A DNA stretch of 64,000 nt, taken from contig JAUCFP010000006.1 in the NCBI GenBank assembly GCA_030348385.1, positions 2,848,501 through 2,912,500 of the forward strand. Reading direction: 5' to 3'. Made by a program: the position numbers and the translations under genes. This DNA is from Cytobacillus sp. NJ13. Lineage in GTDB: Bacteria; Bacillota; Bacilli; Bacillales; Cytobacillaceae. The notes under the pieces are model-generated. The model did no database searches and was not told the origin of the DNA. It saw only the letters and a list, made by a program, of their open reading frames with translations. Positions 50,854 to 59,870 of the stretch are shown here, one piece after another. Numbering within the stretch: the stretch's first letter is position 1; each line of letters opens with the position of its first letter.

Positions 50854-52485
50854 TTAATGCTCCATCATTTCATGGGCAATGTCATGGCCATCCATGTCAG
50901 ATGGATAGTACGTAGGCCAATGGGAAACTTCATCCAGCAATTTTTCTCGGTCGTCACCCCAATACAGGTGATAGTGACTAGCTTCTGTCGGATAGATACT
51001 ATGATCACTAAACTGAATATATTTAGGAAGACCTTCAGCATTTGCTTCTAGTTTAAATACATATCTAACCCCTCTATTTCCCGCATCATATGTTAGAATT
51101 TCATACCCATCGTAGATATACTCCCCAGAATATTCTTCTCCGTTCTTGAAAAACGTTACCTTATTCCCCTGTATCTGAATTCGTCCAACATTTGTTTGGT
51201 ATCCTTCATTATAATATTCCTTATATTCTTTGGCTGTCATCTCACCCCCATGCTCCGCTTTATTAGCAAATACTTCGTCAAGGGTGCCATCTTGAAGATA
51301 TGGGTATACTGACTGCCAGTCACCTTCCCAGTCTGATAAGGATCGATCCTTCACTTGACTGTTTTCAAAATATCCTTCATAAATTTTTGCTGTTTCTTCA
51401 TTATGTGAATGAGTATGGCCATGATCGTGTTCCCCCTGCTCATTTGTCTCAGAAGCCCCCTCGGATGAAGGTTCCGATAAAGCTTTTGTCAGTTCCTCTA
51501 AGTTGTGCTGCATGAGAGTAAAGTAGTCCTCATTATTCTTTATATCTTCTTCTGTTAAAACCGATAAATTGTGTATATGTAAAGCCTCTGCATCAATTTC
51601 CTTCCTAACAATGTCTGCCACTTTAGGAGTAATATTCTGTTCAAAAAATACATGCTTCAAACCATGCTTTTCAGCAGTCTTAATGATGTTTTGTACCTCT
51701 TTATGTGAAGGCTCGTTAGCAGGGCTCAAGCCGGATACAGCGATTTGCTCGATTCCATAGGTTTTCTCCCAATAGCCATAAGCAGCATGAGATACAATAA
51801 TTTTATTTTCAGGTAAATTTCCAAGTTGTGCACGGAAGTCCTGGTCTAAGTTTTTGAGCTTTCCTTTCAGCTCCTCAAAGTTTTGGTTAAAAGTCTCTTC
51901 TTGCTCAGGTTTTAATTCAACTAATAAATCTTTTATATGCTCTGCGAGCTGAATAGAACGAACAGGATCCAGCCAAACGTGAGGATCTTGGTCCCCATGA
52001 TTATGTCCAGCATGTTCGTCCTCATGACTGCCTTCTTCTTCATGAGTGTGGTCACTCTCATGGCCGCCATCCTCTCCTTCATGGTTATGTACATGCTTTT
52101 CCAAGTTTATTCCTTTTGATGCTTCAAGTACCTTAACGTCATCAGATTGAATGGTTTCCGAGATTTTGTTTGCATATGATTCTAAGCCTGCCCCATTATA
52201 AATAAAAGCATCAGATTCAGATATTTTCATCATATCGCCGGTGGTTGGCTCATATGTATGCGAGTCTGATCCCGATGGCAGAATAGACTCCACGGAAGCA
52301 TGATCTCCTCCAATTTGTTCAGCAAAAAACTGTAGAGGATATACAGTTGTATAAATCTTTAACTCTTTGCTGGATTCTTTTGGTTCCCTCTCACTTTCAC
52401 TGCTGTTTGCAGATTTTCCTCCACACGCAGCCAGCGTAAAGATGACAATAAATATACTAAGTAAGCCTGCAAATTTGTTTAACAA
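50854..52485 (-). CDS. adcA: AdcA-type zinc-binding lipoprotein with C-terminal ZinT domain
   Basis: 543 residues: lipobox TLAAC near residue 20, ZnuA-like solute-binding domain (about 42-340; YPLQFFAEQIGGD, SHTYEPTTGDM, DPHVWLDPVRS, VSHAAYGYW), a His/Asp-rich loop (about 112-167), a second His-rich linker (EHDHGHTHSHNEE) and a ZinT domain (about 365-543; IYEGYFENSQVKDRSLSDWEGDWQSVYPYL, SHYHLYWG). It captures Zn2+ for an ABC importer encoded elsewhere. TTG start after GGGGGAG. Two Zur boxes lie at its promoter. Confidence 0.94.
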   Translation of the reverse strand: MLNKFAGLLSIFIVIFTLAACGGKSANSSESEREPKESSKELKIYTTVYPLQFFAEQIGGDHASVESILPSGSDSHTYEPTTGDMMKISESDAFIYNGAGLESYANKISETIQSDDVKVLEASKGINLEKHVHNHEGEDGGHESDHTHEEEGSHEDEHAGHNHGDQDPHVWLDPVRSIQLAEHIKDLLVELKPEQEETFNQNFEELKGKLKNLDQDFRAQLGNLPENKIIVSHAAYGYWEKTYGIEQIAVSGLSPANEPSHKEVQNIIKTAEKHGLKHVFFEQNITPKVADIVRKEIDAEALHIHNLSVLTEEDIKNNEDYFTLMQHNLEELTKALSEPSSEGASETNEQGEHDHGHTHSHNEETAKIYEGYFENSQVKDRSLSDWEGDWQSVYPYLQDGTLDEVFANKAEHGGEMTAKEYKEYYNEGYQTNVGRIQIQGNKVTFFKNGEEYSGEYIYDGYEILTYDAGNRGVRYVFKLEANAEGLPKYIQFSDHSIYPTEASHYHLYWGDDREKLLDEVSHWPTYYPSDMDGHDIAHEMMEH

Positions 52486-52511
52486 TGTTACTCCCCCTTT
52501 ACTTAGTGAAC

Positions 52512-52556
52512 ATTTTATCGTAATGATTACGATTTGTAAATAGTAATCATTACGAT
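52512..52556 (-). promoter_or_regulatory. Zur-controlled promoter of adcA
   Basis: TTTACA (52540-52535), a 17-nt spacer and TAAAAT (52517-52512). The spacer is filled by ATCGTAATGATTACGAT (52517-52533), a near-perfect Zur box. A second box, TAGTAATCATTACGA, lies at 52541-52555. Confidence 0.88.
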
Positions 52557-52591
52557 TTTGTGATTGTACCCGTTCATCTCCTTTGTTTAAA

Positions 52592-52618
52592 AAGAAAAAG
52601 CTGCTCGATCAGCAGCTA
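52592..52618 (-). terminator. Terminator after a GNAT gene
   Basis: AGCTGCTGATCGAGCAGCT palindrome on the minus strand followed by TTTTTCTTTTT. Confidence 0.85.
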
Positions 52619-52638
52619 AATTTGTACATTAACACCCA

Positions 52639-53118
52639 TTAGTTCAATACCTTTATCAGTTCAATTTCATCTCTGATCGGAATACCATCATAACCAATTA
52701 AGGGTATCTCGGGTTTTACCGTTCTTGCTTTCTCAACGGCATTAAGAATAATTTTGGACAGGATAAATCCTCGTTTCTGATAAAATTTTAATGCTAATAA
52801 ATTATCGTTTGTTGTTATAAGTTTTACGATTTTACAATTTTTCTTTATAGCAAGATTTTCTACTTTTTGAACTAACGATGTGCCTATCCCCTTACCTTCT
52901 TCCAGACTATCTAAGGATATAATTTCACATTCATTACCTTTAATTAGGTAAGTAATTAAGCCAATGATTTTTTCTCCTTCATCTACAAGAGCAAAACCAT
53001 CCAGTGCACTACAATCATAAATCCCACTGGAAGTAACCATTTCCGGGCTTCCCCAATGCAGCTTAAAAAATCCAATTATTTTATTTTTGGGTAAATCCTC
53101 AACTGCGTAAGTTTTCAT
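52639..53118 (-). CDS. GNAT acetyltransferase
   Basis: 159 residues: GFALVDEGEKIIGLITYLIKGNECEIISLDSLEEGKGIGTSLVQKVENLA (acetyl-CoA loop EGKGIG at about 80) and KLITTNDNLLALKFYQKRGFILSKII. The substrate is unknown. Probably independent of the next GNAT, about 100 bp upstream. Confidence 0.88.
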   Translation of the reverse strand: MKTYAVEDLPKNKIIGFFKLHWGSPEMVTSSGIYDCSALDGFALVDEGEKIIGLITYLIKGNECEIISLDSLEEGKGIGTSLVQKVENLAIKKNCKIVKLITTNDNLLALKFYQKRGFILSKIILNAVEKARTVKPEIPLIGYDGIPIRDEIELIKVLN

Positions 53119-53217
53119 TTAAAGCCACCTCAAATGTTATAAACTCTTCTTACCCCTCTGTGTAAATTGAATAAGCCACCTGGCTGGCGAGGTTTCACAT
53201 TAATTCTCCTTTAGAGT

Positions 53218-53751
53218 CTACCTTTTATCTTTAAGAATTGAATATACATAGGTATCGTGTGCTTCTCCATTTTGCTGCATATAATCTCTTAGAATACCCT
53301 CTTTTTGAAACCCGGCTCTAGTCAGCAATTTAATAGATGCCTCATTTTCCATAAATACAGCTGCCCCAATACGAGTAAGATCCAATTCCTCGAATCCATA
53401 TTGAATAACTTTCGACACAGCTTCGAAGGTATAGCCTTTTCTCCAATGTTCAGGATGTATTTCATATCCTATTTCTGCCCGCTTATGTTTAAGAGACAAT
53501 GCATTAAAGCCGACTGTCCCAATTATTCCTTTCTTCCCATTAAGTTCAATTCCCCAGCGCATTCCTTTTTTCTCCCTGTAGCTATTTGCAAAAAAGTCAA
53601 CAATTGCTTCAGCTTGTTCCATCCTTTCTAATGTTTCCTGCCCGTAGTAACGAGTCACATTGTCATTTGAAAAACAAGCAAATATACTCTCAGCATCCTC
53701 TTTCAAAATTTCTCTCAGCATCAGTCTTTTAGTCTTTAATGTCGGTATCAC
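53218..53751 (-). CDS. RimJ/RimL-type GNAT acetyltransferase
   Basis: 177 residues: IPTLKTKRLMLREILKEDAESIFACFSNDNVTRYYG, then AEIGYEIHPEHWRKGYTFEAVSKVI and AAVFMENEASIKLLTRAGFQKEGILRDY. Likely N-terminal protein or small-molecule acetylation. It is 27 bp downstream of an ECF sigma gene and may be co-transcribed with it. Confidence 0.88.
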   Translation of the reverse strand: MIPTLKTKRLMLREILKEDAESIFACFSNDNVTRYYGQETLERMEQAEAIVDFFANSYREKKGMRWGIELNGKKGIIGTVGFNALSLKHKRAEIGYEIHPEHWRKGYTFEAVSKVIQYGFEELDLTRIGAAVFMENEASIKLLTRAGFQKEGILRDYMQQNGEAHDTYVYSILKDKR

Positions 53752-53778
53752 TTTTTTTCTCCCCTTACCTTCTATACT

Positions 53779-54438
53779 CTATCTTGAAAATATCTGAAGA
53801 ATATTCCCATCAGGATCTGATATAAAAATGGCATGGAAACCCTTCTCCCTATTGGCAATTACCTTGAAATGTTCTGTCTGCAGCAGTCGAAAATAGTAAA
53901 ATATCTTTAACGGCTGCTGGTTTTTTACTGCTAATGAAAACTCATTTATCATATTGTCATTGTATGGCTGTTTATTAATGCCTGGAGAATTATTTTTCTT
54001 TAATGAAGTTCTTGCCCGGTGAAGGGCTATTTTAATGGATTCATTACTGACTCTCAGCATTGCGGCTATTTCTTCAGAAGTATATTGGAACACATCTTTT
54101 AACGTTATTAACATTGCCTGACGGAGTGGAAGTGTACTATATAAGATTTCTAATAAACTGTCCCACTCCGTAAAGTCCCAGCTTTTTGCAAATAACTCAT
54201 GAGGATCCGTCAGAATTTCAGTTCTCTTGCGCTTTTCATCAATAAAAATATTTCTGGCAATGGTGTACAAAAAAGTTATGTTCATCACCCGGTCTGGCTC
54301 TTTTTCTCTTATCTTGATCAATCTAATCATTGTCTCCTGGGTTAAATCCTCAGCCAGCCATTCTGAGGATGTTAAGGATAAACAATATTTATATAGCCTC
54401 AAAGGAATTTCCTCAATAGTTAAAGATTCTGTAACCAT
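53779..54438 (-). CDS. ECF-type RNA polymerase sigma factor with C-terminal extension
   Basis: About 219 residues. Region 2 (YKYCLSLTSSEWLAEDLTQETMIRLIKI, then FLYTIARNIFIDEKRKR) and region 4 (LPLRQAMLITLKDVFQYTSEEIAAMLRVSNESIKIALHRARTSLKK). Residues after about 160 form an extension absent from minimal ECFs (FKVIANREKGFHAIFISDPDGNILQIF). No anti-sigma gene is beside it. ATG 54438 has GGAGGG only 3 nt away; ATG 54462 is the alternative, with no ribosome site. Confidence 0.85.
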   Translation of the reverse strand: MVTESLTIEEIPLRLYKYCLSLTSSEWLAEDLTQETMIRLIKIREKEPDRVMNITFLYTIARNIFIDEKRKRTEILTDPHELFAKSWDFTEWDSLLEILYSTLPLRQAMLITLKDVFQYTSEEIAAMLRVSNESIKIALHRARTSLKKNNSPGINKQPYNDNMINEFSLAVKNQQPLKIFYYFRLLQTEHFKVIANREKGFHAIFISDPDGNILQIFSR

Positions 54439-54529
54439 TTTCCCTCCGAAAAATATTTTCATTATTTTGTAACTTTTCTTTCATTATAATCGTTTGTATA
54501 GGAACAAAAAATAAGGAGTGTGATTTTGC

Positions 54530-54940
54530 ATGTTTAAGGTCGGCAGTATTTTTATACCGGTTACAGATTTGGAAAGATCTAAAAAATGGTATGAAGTAAA
54601 TCTTGGTCTAACGAAAGTAGATGAGTGGCAGGAAAACGGTGCTGATCATGGTGTGGGTTATGTTTTTGAGAATGACACCACAGGTTTTGCTTTAATAAAG
54701 GTAGAAAAACCTCAGCCAACGGAATTTACCGTCAAAGGGAAAAATAAAAACGTATATTATAATTTCGAAGTAGATGACATCCAGCAAGCATACGATCTGT
54801 TGAAACAAAATGGAGTGGAAACTACAGAAATTCACGATTATGGGATTATGAAAGGGTTTGATTTCTTTGACCTTGATGGGAATACCTTCAGTGCAGTAAG
54901 TGAAGAAATGAATTCCCCCTATCATAAAGACAATTTATAA
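54530..54940 (+). CDS. VOC-family protein
   Basis: 136 residues: IFIPVTDLERSKKWYEVNLGLTKVDEW, YVFENDTTGFALIKVE, YYNFEVDDIQQAYDLLKQNGVET and FDFFDLDGNTFSAVSEE. Ligand positions are poorly conserved (first His replaced), so binding rather than catalysis is plausible. Divergent from the ECF sigma gene with 91 bp between. Confidence 0.87.
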   Translation: MFKVGSIFIPVTDLERSKKWYEVNLGLTKVDEWQENGADHGVGYVFENDTTGFALIKVEKPQPTEFTVKGKNKNVYYNFEVDDIQQAYDLLKQNGVETTEIHDYGIMKGFDFFDLDGNTFSAVSEEMNSPYHKDNL

Positions 54941-54948
54941 ACTTAAAT

Positions 54949-54978
54949 AGTGGAAGCAGCCAAGGGTGTGCTTCCACT
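54949..54978 (+). terminator. Hairpin after the VOC gene
   Basis: AGTGGAAGCA and TGCTTCCACT form a perfect 10-bp stem; the T run is missing, so termination is uncertain. Confidence 0.55.
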
Positions 54979-55148
54979 AACCTGGCCTTTTAGCTTACTA
55001 GGATACCTTCTGCTCCGTTAACCATGAATACTTATTCCTTCAGCACTACATCGAAATTAATAAAAAGGGAATTCCCAAATCCCCCTTTAGCAAACAACAA
55101 ATCTAATGTTACACTAGAATTAATGGAATAATTTTGAAATGGGGTTAG

Positions 55149-55931
55149 GTGATGGGGGAAGTTATCTTAGAGATTAGTGATCTGAGAAAGAATTATGGTC
55201 CGAAGTCCGTGCTGAATGGTGTATCTTTTCAGGTGAAAAGCGGGGAAATCATCGGGTATATCGGGCCGAACGGCGCTGGGAAAAGCACCACTGTCAAAAT
55301 CATGCTTGGCATTGAAGATGACTATTCAGGACAAGTCAAAATCTTTGGCCAGGATATTTCGGATGGAAATATTGAATATAAAAGAAAAATCGGATATGTG
55401 CCGGAAATCGCTGAAGTATACGATAATTTGACCGGCCAGGAATATTTGACCTTTGTTGGCGAATTGTATGGCCTCGATTCGGACCTCGCCAGTGATAAGG
55501 CAAAAAGCCTGATGGAACTATTCGGCATAGGGGAAGTCTACCATTCCCGGATCGCTTCTTATTCAAAAGGAATGCGTCAAAAGCTCCTCATTATCTCGAG
55601 CTTACTGCATAATCCGGAACTTCTGTTTTTTGATGAACCCATCAATGGTCTGGATGCAAATAGTGTCATGATATTCAAAGAAATCATGGCACAGCTTGCC
55701 GAACAGGGAAAAACGATCTTTTATTCTTCTCACATTATGGATGTAGTCGAAAAAATAAGCAGCCGCATTATTCTCCTGCATGACGGCAGAATTGCTGCTG
55801 ATGGCACCTTTGAAGAGTTAAGGCAGCAAAATACGGAAGGTTCACTCGAACAGATCTTCAACCAGCTTACGGGATTTAGTGAACATAAGGAACTTGGTGC
55901 CAGATTTGTTTCAGTAGTAAGGGAGATGTAG
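55149..55931 (+). CDS. ABC transporter ATPase
   Basis: 260 residues: Walker A YIGPNGAGKSTT (about 37), Q-loop YVPEIAEVYDNLTGQEYL, signature SYSKGMRQKLLI, Walker B LLFFDEPINGLDA, H-loop FYSSHIMD. The drug/lantibiotic or Na-export ABC-2 type. GTG 55149 or ATG 55152 starts it; GGTTAGGTG is the ribosome site. Its permease begins 3 bp after its stop, forming one operon. Confidence 0.92.
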   Translation: MMGEVILEISDLRKNYGPKSVLNGVSFQVKSGEIIGYIGPNGAGKSTTVKIMLGIEDDYSGQVKIFGQDISDGNIEYKRKIGYVPEIAEVYDNLTGQEYLTFVGELYGLDSDLASDKAKSLMELFGIGEVYHSRIASYSKGMRQKLLIISSLLHNPELLFFDEPINGLDANSVMIFKEIMAQLAEQGKTIFYSSHIMDVVEKISSRIILLHDGRIAADGTFEELRQQNTEGSLEQIFNQLTGFSEHKELGARFVSVVREM

Positions 55932-55933
55932 GG

Positions 55934-57577
55934 ATGCAGGACTATCAGACTCTTAAACTATTGGATCGTTTTGAGCGGATTTTCATAAGCTTTGGCGTAG
56001 ATTACAAGATCATGAGAAGACTCCTGCAAGTAAAGCTAACGATGGATGGACGGCGTGTGCCCACCATTTTCTCGCAGAATGCAAAAAAAGAAAACAAGGA
56101 AAAGAACAATCAGTACATAAAATCTTTATGGATTTACGTATTGTTTGGGCTGTTTTTGATTCCATTTGTGCTTATGGGGGATAATTACCTTTTCCAGATG
56201 AGCCTCTTTTATGGGATTTTCACCTTTTTCGTTATGACCTCCATGATTTCCGATTTCTCTTCGGTTTTACTGGATATTCGTGATCGTAACATCCTGTTTC
56301 CAAAGCCAGTCGACCGAAAAACGATCAGCACGGCAAAAATGGTGCATGTTATGATTTATCTATCTTTCCTTACCATTGCGCTTGCGGGAATCCCTTTGAT
56401 AGTGGGACTTATCAAAAATGGGCTCTTATTTTTCCTTATTGCTGCCGTAAACATCATCCTGATTGACCTGTTGGTTGTTGGTTTAACCGCACTGATCTAT
56501 TTATCGATTTTACAGTTTTTTGATGGGGAAAAGTTAAAAGATATCATCAACTATGTCCAAATTGGGCTGTCCCTTATGATCATGGTTGGCTATCAATTGC
56601 TTATCCGCTCATTTGAGTTAATAGACTTAACGGTTTCGCTTCAGCCAAAGTGGTGGCAGGTGTTCATCTTTCCCATGTGGTTTGGGGCAAATATCGAAAT
56701 GATGATGCAGGGCGCCTTCCAGCCTTTTTATACCATTTTCTCAGCATTAGGGCTCATTGTTCCGATCCTGTCCATCTGGATTTATATGAAATTCACCAGC
56801 ACCTTCGAGCAAAACCTGCAAAAGCTTGCTTATCATGGAAAAGCCAAAGAAAAGAAACAGAGTAAAGTGGGGCTATTCCTTCTCAGCATCATTTGCCGCT
56901 CACCTGAAGAAAGAGCCGTTTTCAGATTTGCCGGCAGCATGATGAGAAATGAACGGGATTTTAAGCTGAAAGCCTATCCGTCTCTGGGTTTTTCCATCGT
57001 GATTCCGTTTATTTTTATCATGAATACTGTTCGTGAAGACTTTGCACAGCTATCTGACAGCAAGTCGTATTTAACGATTTACTTTAGTTTGATCATCATT
57101 CCGACCATCATGATTCTTCTAAAGTACTCAGGGAAATATAAGGGTGCCTTTATTTACCGGGTTGCCCCACTCAATCAGCTAAAGCCGGTGTTCAGCGGTA
57201 CCATCAAGGCATTTATCTTTAAGTTATATTTGCCAGTTTACTTGCTCCTAAGTGCACTATTCCTTTTCCTGTTCGGGGCAAAAATCCTGCCTGATCTTGT
57301 CGCTGTATTTATCAGTGCCTGTCTATATGCGGTCATTTGTTTTATGGTTCTAAAGAAATCCCTGCCCTTTTCGGAGTCTTTTGATGAGTACAATCAAAAC
57401 GGCAATAGTGCCATTATATTCGGATTGATGCTGATTGTAGCCTTATTAGCCTGCCTTCATTTTGCCAGCACATTATTGCCATATGGAATCTATCTGTATT
57501 TGGGGATAGCGATTATTTGCCTGGGTATTTTTTGGAAGCTGGCTTTCAATATTACTTGGGATCAGATTGTTGAATAA
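55934..57577 (+). CDS. ABC transporter permease
   Basis: 547 residues with about 10-12 hydrophobic segments, e.g. IYVLFGLFLIPFVLMG, FGIFTFFVMTSMISDFSSVLLDIRDRNILFPKPVDRKTISTAKM (coupling region) and a C-terminal cluster. The gene is immediately after the ATPase gene. The substrate is unknown; the large size with a long cytosolic N-terminus (about 1-50) is typical of the Bacillus YhaP/EcsB-like permeases. Confidence 0.85.
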   Translation: MQDYQTLKLLDRFERIFISFGVDYKIMRRLLQVKLTMDGRRVPTIFSQNAKKENKEKNNQYIKSLWIYVLFGLFLIPFVLMGDNYLFQMSLFYGIFTFFVMTSMISDFSSVLLDIRDRNILFPKPVDRKTISTAKMVHVMIYLSFLTIALAGIPLIVGLIKNGLLFFLIAAVNIILIDLLVVGLTALIYLSILQFFDGEKLKDIINYVQIGLSLMIMVGYQLLIRSFELIDLTVSLQPKWWQVFIFPMWFGANIEMMMQGAFQPFYTIFSALGLIVPILSIWIYMKFTSTFEQNLQKLAYHGKAKEKKQSKVGLFLLSIICRSPEERAVFRFAGSMMRNERDFKLKAYPSLGFSIVIPFIFIMNTVREDFAQLSDSKSYLTIYFSLIIIPTIMILLKYSGKYKGAFIYRVAPLNQLKPVFSGTIKAFIFKLYLPVYLLLSALFLFLFGAKILPDLVAVFISACLYAVICFMVLKKSLPFSESFDEYNQNGNSAIIFGLMLIVALLACLHFASTLLPYGIYLYLGIAIICLGIFWKLAFNITWDQIVE

Positions 57578-57889
57578 CCTGCTGGGCGCTTATCAAAGGA
57601 TAGTCATTTTGATATCGGGATAGCCGCATAGCTTATACCTTGGCGGATTTTAATCTGCTTCTTGTTTTAACCTTTAGCTGCCAATATTGGCGGCTCTTTT
57701 TTGCCTCATTTTGAACTGTCACCTGACGTTTTGTGCGAATTCCAGCCTCTTTGCAATAAAAATAGACATCCCGCAAAAGGATGCCTGCTAATTTTAAATG
57801 AATTTTTAAGATTTTATCATCTGGACCTTTTTCCTGGGATAATTCCCGCAAATATTACAACGGGTGACCAAAAATCCGCAGCCATTTAC
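57578..57889. other. Intergenic region with a plus-strand terminator
   Basis: AGCTGCCAATATTGGCGGCT followed by CTTTTTTG (57669-57698) terminates the ABC operon. A 72-codon minus-strand frame (57633-57851) runs through this hairpin, has no recognisable family, and I do not call it. Confidence 0.6.
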
Positions 57890-58699
57890 TTATTTAAGGC
57901 CTTTAAACCCATACTCTTCAAAAATACTCATTGATTTTTCATTTTGAAGATAATCATAGAATAACTTGGCTTCCGTTGGATGTCTTGTATCCTTAACCAC
58001 ACCCAAAGGATAAATAATGGCATCGTGAGTGTTTTCATCTGCCGTGTCCGCAATGTTAACTTTTTCAGATATTAATGCATCTGTTTTATAAACAATTCCA
58101 GCATCCACATTATTTGTCTCTACATATGTAAGGACTTGCCGAACATCTTTGGCATACACCACTTTATCTTCTATGTTTTCCCAAATACCTGTATATTCTA
58201 AAGACTTCTTCGCATATTGCCCTGCAGGAACAGACTCTGGAGTGCCGATAGACAATTTATCTGCTGCAGCAAGATCATTAAACGATTTAATTCCCATTGC
58301 TGATTCTTTCGGCACCACCAGAACAAGTTCATTCCCAACTAAATCAATTCCATTCTTTTCTTCGATAAGACCGTCCTGTACCAATTTATCAAATTTATCC
58401 TCTGCAGCTGAAAAGAAAAGATCAGCGGGTGCTCCCTGCGAAATTTGCTGCTGAAGTGAGCCTGATGCTCCAAAGTTAAAGTTTACTAGCACATTCGGAT
58501 GCTCCTTTTCGAAGTTTGCTTCAATATCCGTCAAGGCATCCTGCAGGCTTGCTGCTGCCGAAATAGTCAATTCCACCTTCTCTCCGGTTCCTTCTTGCTT
58601 CTCCTCTCCTGTATTTTTAGATTGGTCATTGTTTGAACATCCAGCCAATGATAAAAAAAGCACCATTAACGAAAAAAATAACAGGTATTGCTTTTTCAT
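57890..58699 (-). CDS. modA: ModA, molybdate-binding lipoprotein
   Basis: 269 residues: lipoprotein signal (LSLAGC), then VELTISAAASLQDALTDIEANFEKEHPNVLVNFNFGASGSLQQQISQGAPADLFFSA, the ModA signature whose Ser residues bind the oxyanion, and a C-terminal half with DAGIVYKTDA. It delivers molybdate to ModBC, but no modB or modC is adjacent here. ATG 58699 has AAGGGAGA upstream. Palindromic operator-like repeats lie immediately upstream. Confidence 0.93.
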   Translation of the reverse strand: MKKQYLLFFSLMVLFLSLAGCSNNDQSKNTGEEKQEGTGEKVELTISAAASLQDALTDIEANFEKEHPNVLVNFNFGASGSLQQQISQGAPADLFFSAAEDKFDKLVQDGLIEEKNGIDLVGNELVLVVPKESAMGIKSFNDLAAADKLSIGTPESVPAGQYAKKSLEYTGIWENIEDKVVYAKDVRQVLTYVETNNVDAGIVYKTDALISEKVNIADTADENTHDAIIYPLGVVKDTRHPTEAKLFYDYLQNEKSMSIFEEYGFKGLK

Positions 58700-58719
58700 T
58701 ATGAATCTCCCTTCCAATT

Positions 58720-58767
58720 AGTTATATCGATTATAACTAATTATAACTGCTAATGCCCTAGTTATAA
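58720..58767. promoter_or_regulatory. Palindromic repeats upstream of modA
   Basis: AGTTATA-N5-TATAACT (58720-58738) and TTATAACT-N11-AGTTATAA (58741-58767) are adjacent inverted repeats with the same half-site. They overlap the likely modA promoter, so a regulator site is likely; whether it is ModE-like cannot be decided by eye. Confidence 0.5.
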
Positions 58768-58872
58768 GCGGCCAGGACATCGTGTTAGATATTCTGGGCA
58801 AAAAGGTGATTACCTATATTATGTAATTTTTAATCTGGATTCCATATTTGTATATTAAGGCAGTTCCACAAA

Positions 58873-58906
58873 AATAGCGTTAATCCTTTCCTGGATCAAC
58901 GCCTAA
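58873..58906 (-). terminator. Terminator after the NmrA-like gene
   Basis: GCGTTGATCC and GGATTAACGC pair (one G-U) around a 6-nt loop, then TATTTTTGT on the minus strand. Confidence 0.8.
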
Positions 58907-58917
58907 AACAGAGTGCA

Positions 58918-59685
58918 CTACTCCCCTATTATCTTTTTACTTAGATATTCCCCGAAGGTGATTTTTCCTATATTCCGGGCAGGATTGGTATTTTTCCCAT
59001 CAGAAAAAGATTTATATAGTTTTCCAGTTAGAGATAAGCTTAAAACTTTATTAGGTTCATTATTTAGTTTGATTTTCAGTTCAGCCATTTCTCTTAATGT
59101 CATAACATCCGGTCCGCCAAAATCCTCCGCTCTCCCTTGCGGTTCTTTATCCACTAATCCTATTAGATGATCAGCAAATTCACCCGCATCCACACTTTGA
59201 CATTTAAATTCCCCCGGGACAATATATCTTTTAAAAAAGGGTTTGGCTAGAAATAAATGATCAATAAAATGGTGGAACTGAGTTGCGCGTACAATTGTAT
59301 GGGGGATAGAGCTTTTTTTCAGCAATTCTTCTGCTTCAAATTTTAGCTTATAATAGTTAAATGGTATTTCATCTATCCCAACAATTGACGGATAAATAAA
59401 ATGTTTTACGTGCTGTGATTTTTTTAAGAACTCCTTAAAGCCTGAAACCTCAACACTTTTTGAATTCTTCATTGGGCTTGTTGCTGCGTGAAGGATGACA
59501 TCTGCATCTTTTACTGCTTCATCTAATCCTTCACCTGACGATAAATCGCTATAAACCCACTTGAAATGTCCAATTCCATCAGGTTTTCTCCTGGAAGTTA
59601 ATTTAACTTTATAACCAGAATTCTTTAGTTGATTAAGCAAAGCTGAACCTAGGTGTCCTGTGGAACCTGTGACCAGTATCTTCAA
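58918..59685 (-). CDS. NmrA/SDR-like NAD(P)-binding protein
   Basis: About 255 residues: KILVTGSTGHLGSALLNQLKNSGYKVKLTSRR (Rossmann G-x-x-G-x-x-G), VILHAATSP, FIYPSIVGIDEIPFNYYKLKFEAEELLKKSSIPHTIVRATQFHHF. This group of atypical short-chain dehydrogenases often senses redox state or reduces quinones. The TTG near 59685 suits the family N-terminus better than the upstream ATG. Confidence 0.87.
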   Translation of the reverse strand: MKILVTGSTGHLGSALLNQLKNSGYKVKLTSRRKPDGIGHFKWVYSDLSSGEGLDEAVKDADVILHAATSPMKNSKSVEVSGFKEFLKKSQHVKHFIYPSIVGIDEIPFNYYKLKFEAEELLKKSSIPHTIVRATQFHHFIDHLFLAKPFFKRYIVPGEFKCQSVDAGEFADHLIGLVDKEPQGRAEDFGGPDVMTLREMAELKIKLNNEPNKVLSLSLTGKLYKSFSDGKNTNPARNIGKITFGEYLSKKIIGE

Positions 59686-59780
59686 GTACAACACTCCCAT
59701 TCTAATGGGTTTCCTTTATATTGTATTATTCAGATATTTGGTGCTATATTCAACTAAAATTCCATTTTTTTCATAAAGAA

Positions 59781-59802
59781 AAAGCCGCCGAAATGGCAGC
59801 GA
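59781..59802 (-). terminator. Terminator after the DUF4256 gene
   Basis: GCTGCC and GGCGGC (one G-U) around ATTTC, followed by TTTTTCTTT on the minus strand. Confidence 0.8.
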
Positions 59803-59870
59803 AATACAATACCTGTTAGTTAAAGTACAGTCTCCAGAAAGCCGTCTTCCCAAAATTTCTGCAATAAAAT

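Noticed and set aside
57633..57851. A 72-codon minus-strand reading frame
   Set aside because: It runs through a clear plus-strand terminator hairpin, lacks a good ribosome site and resembles no family that I know.
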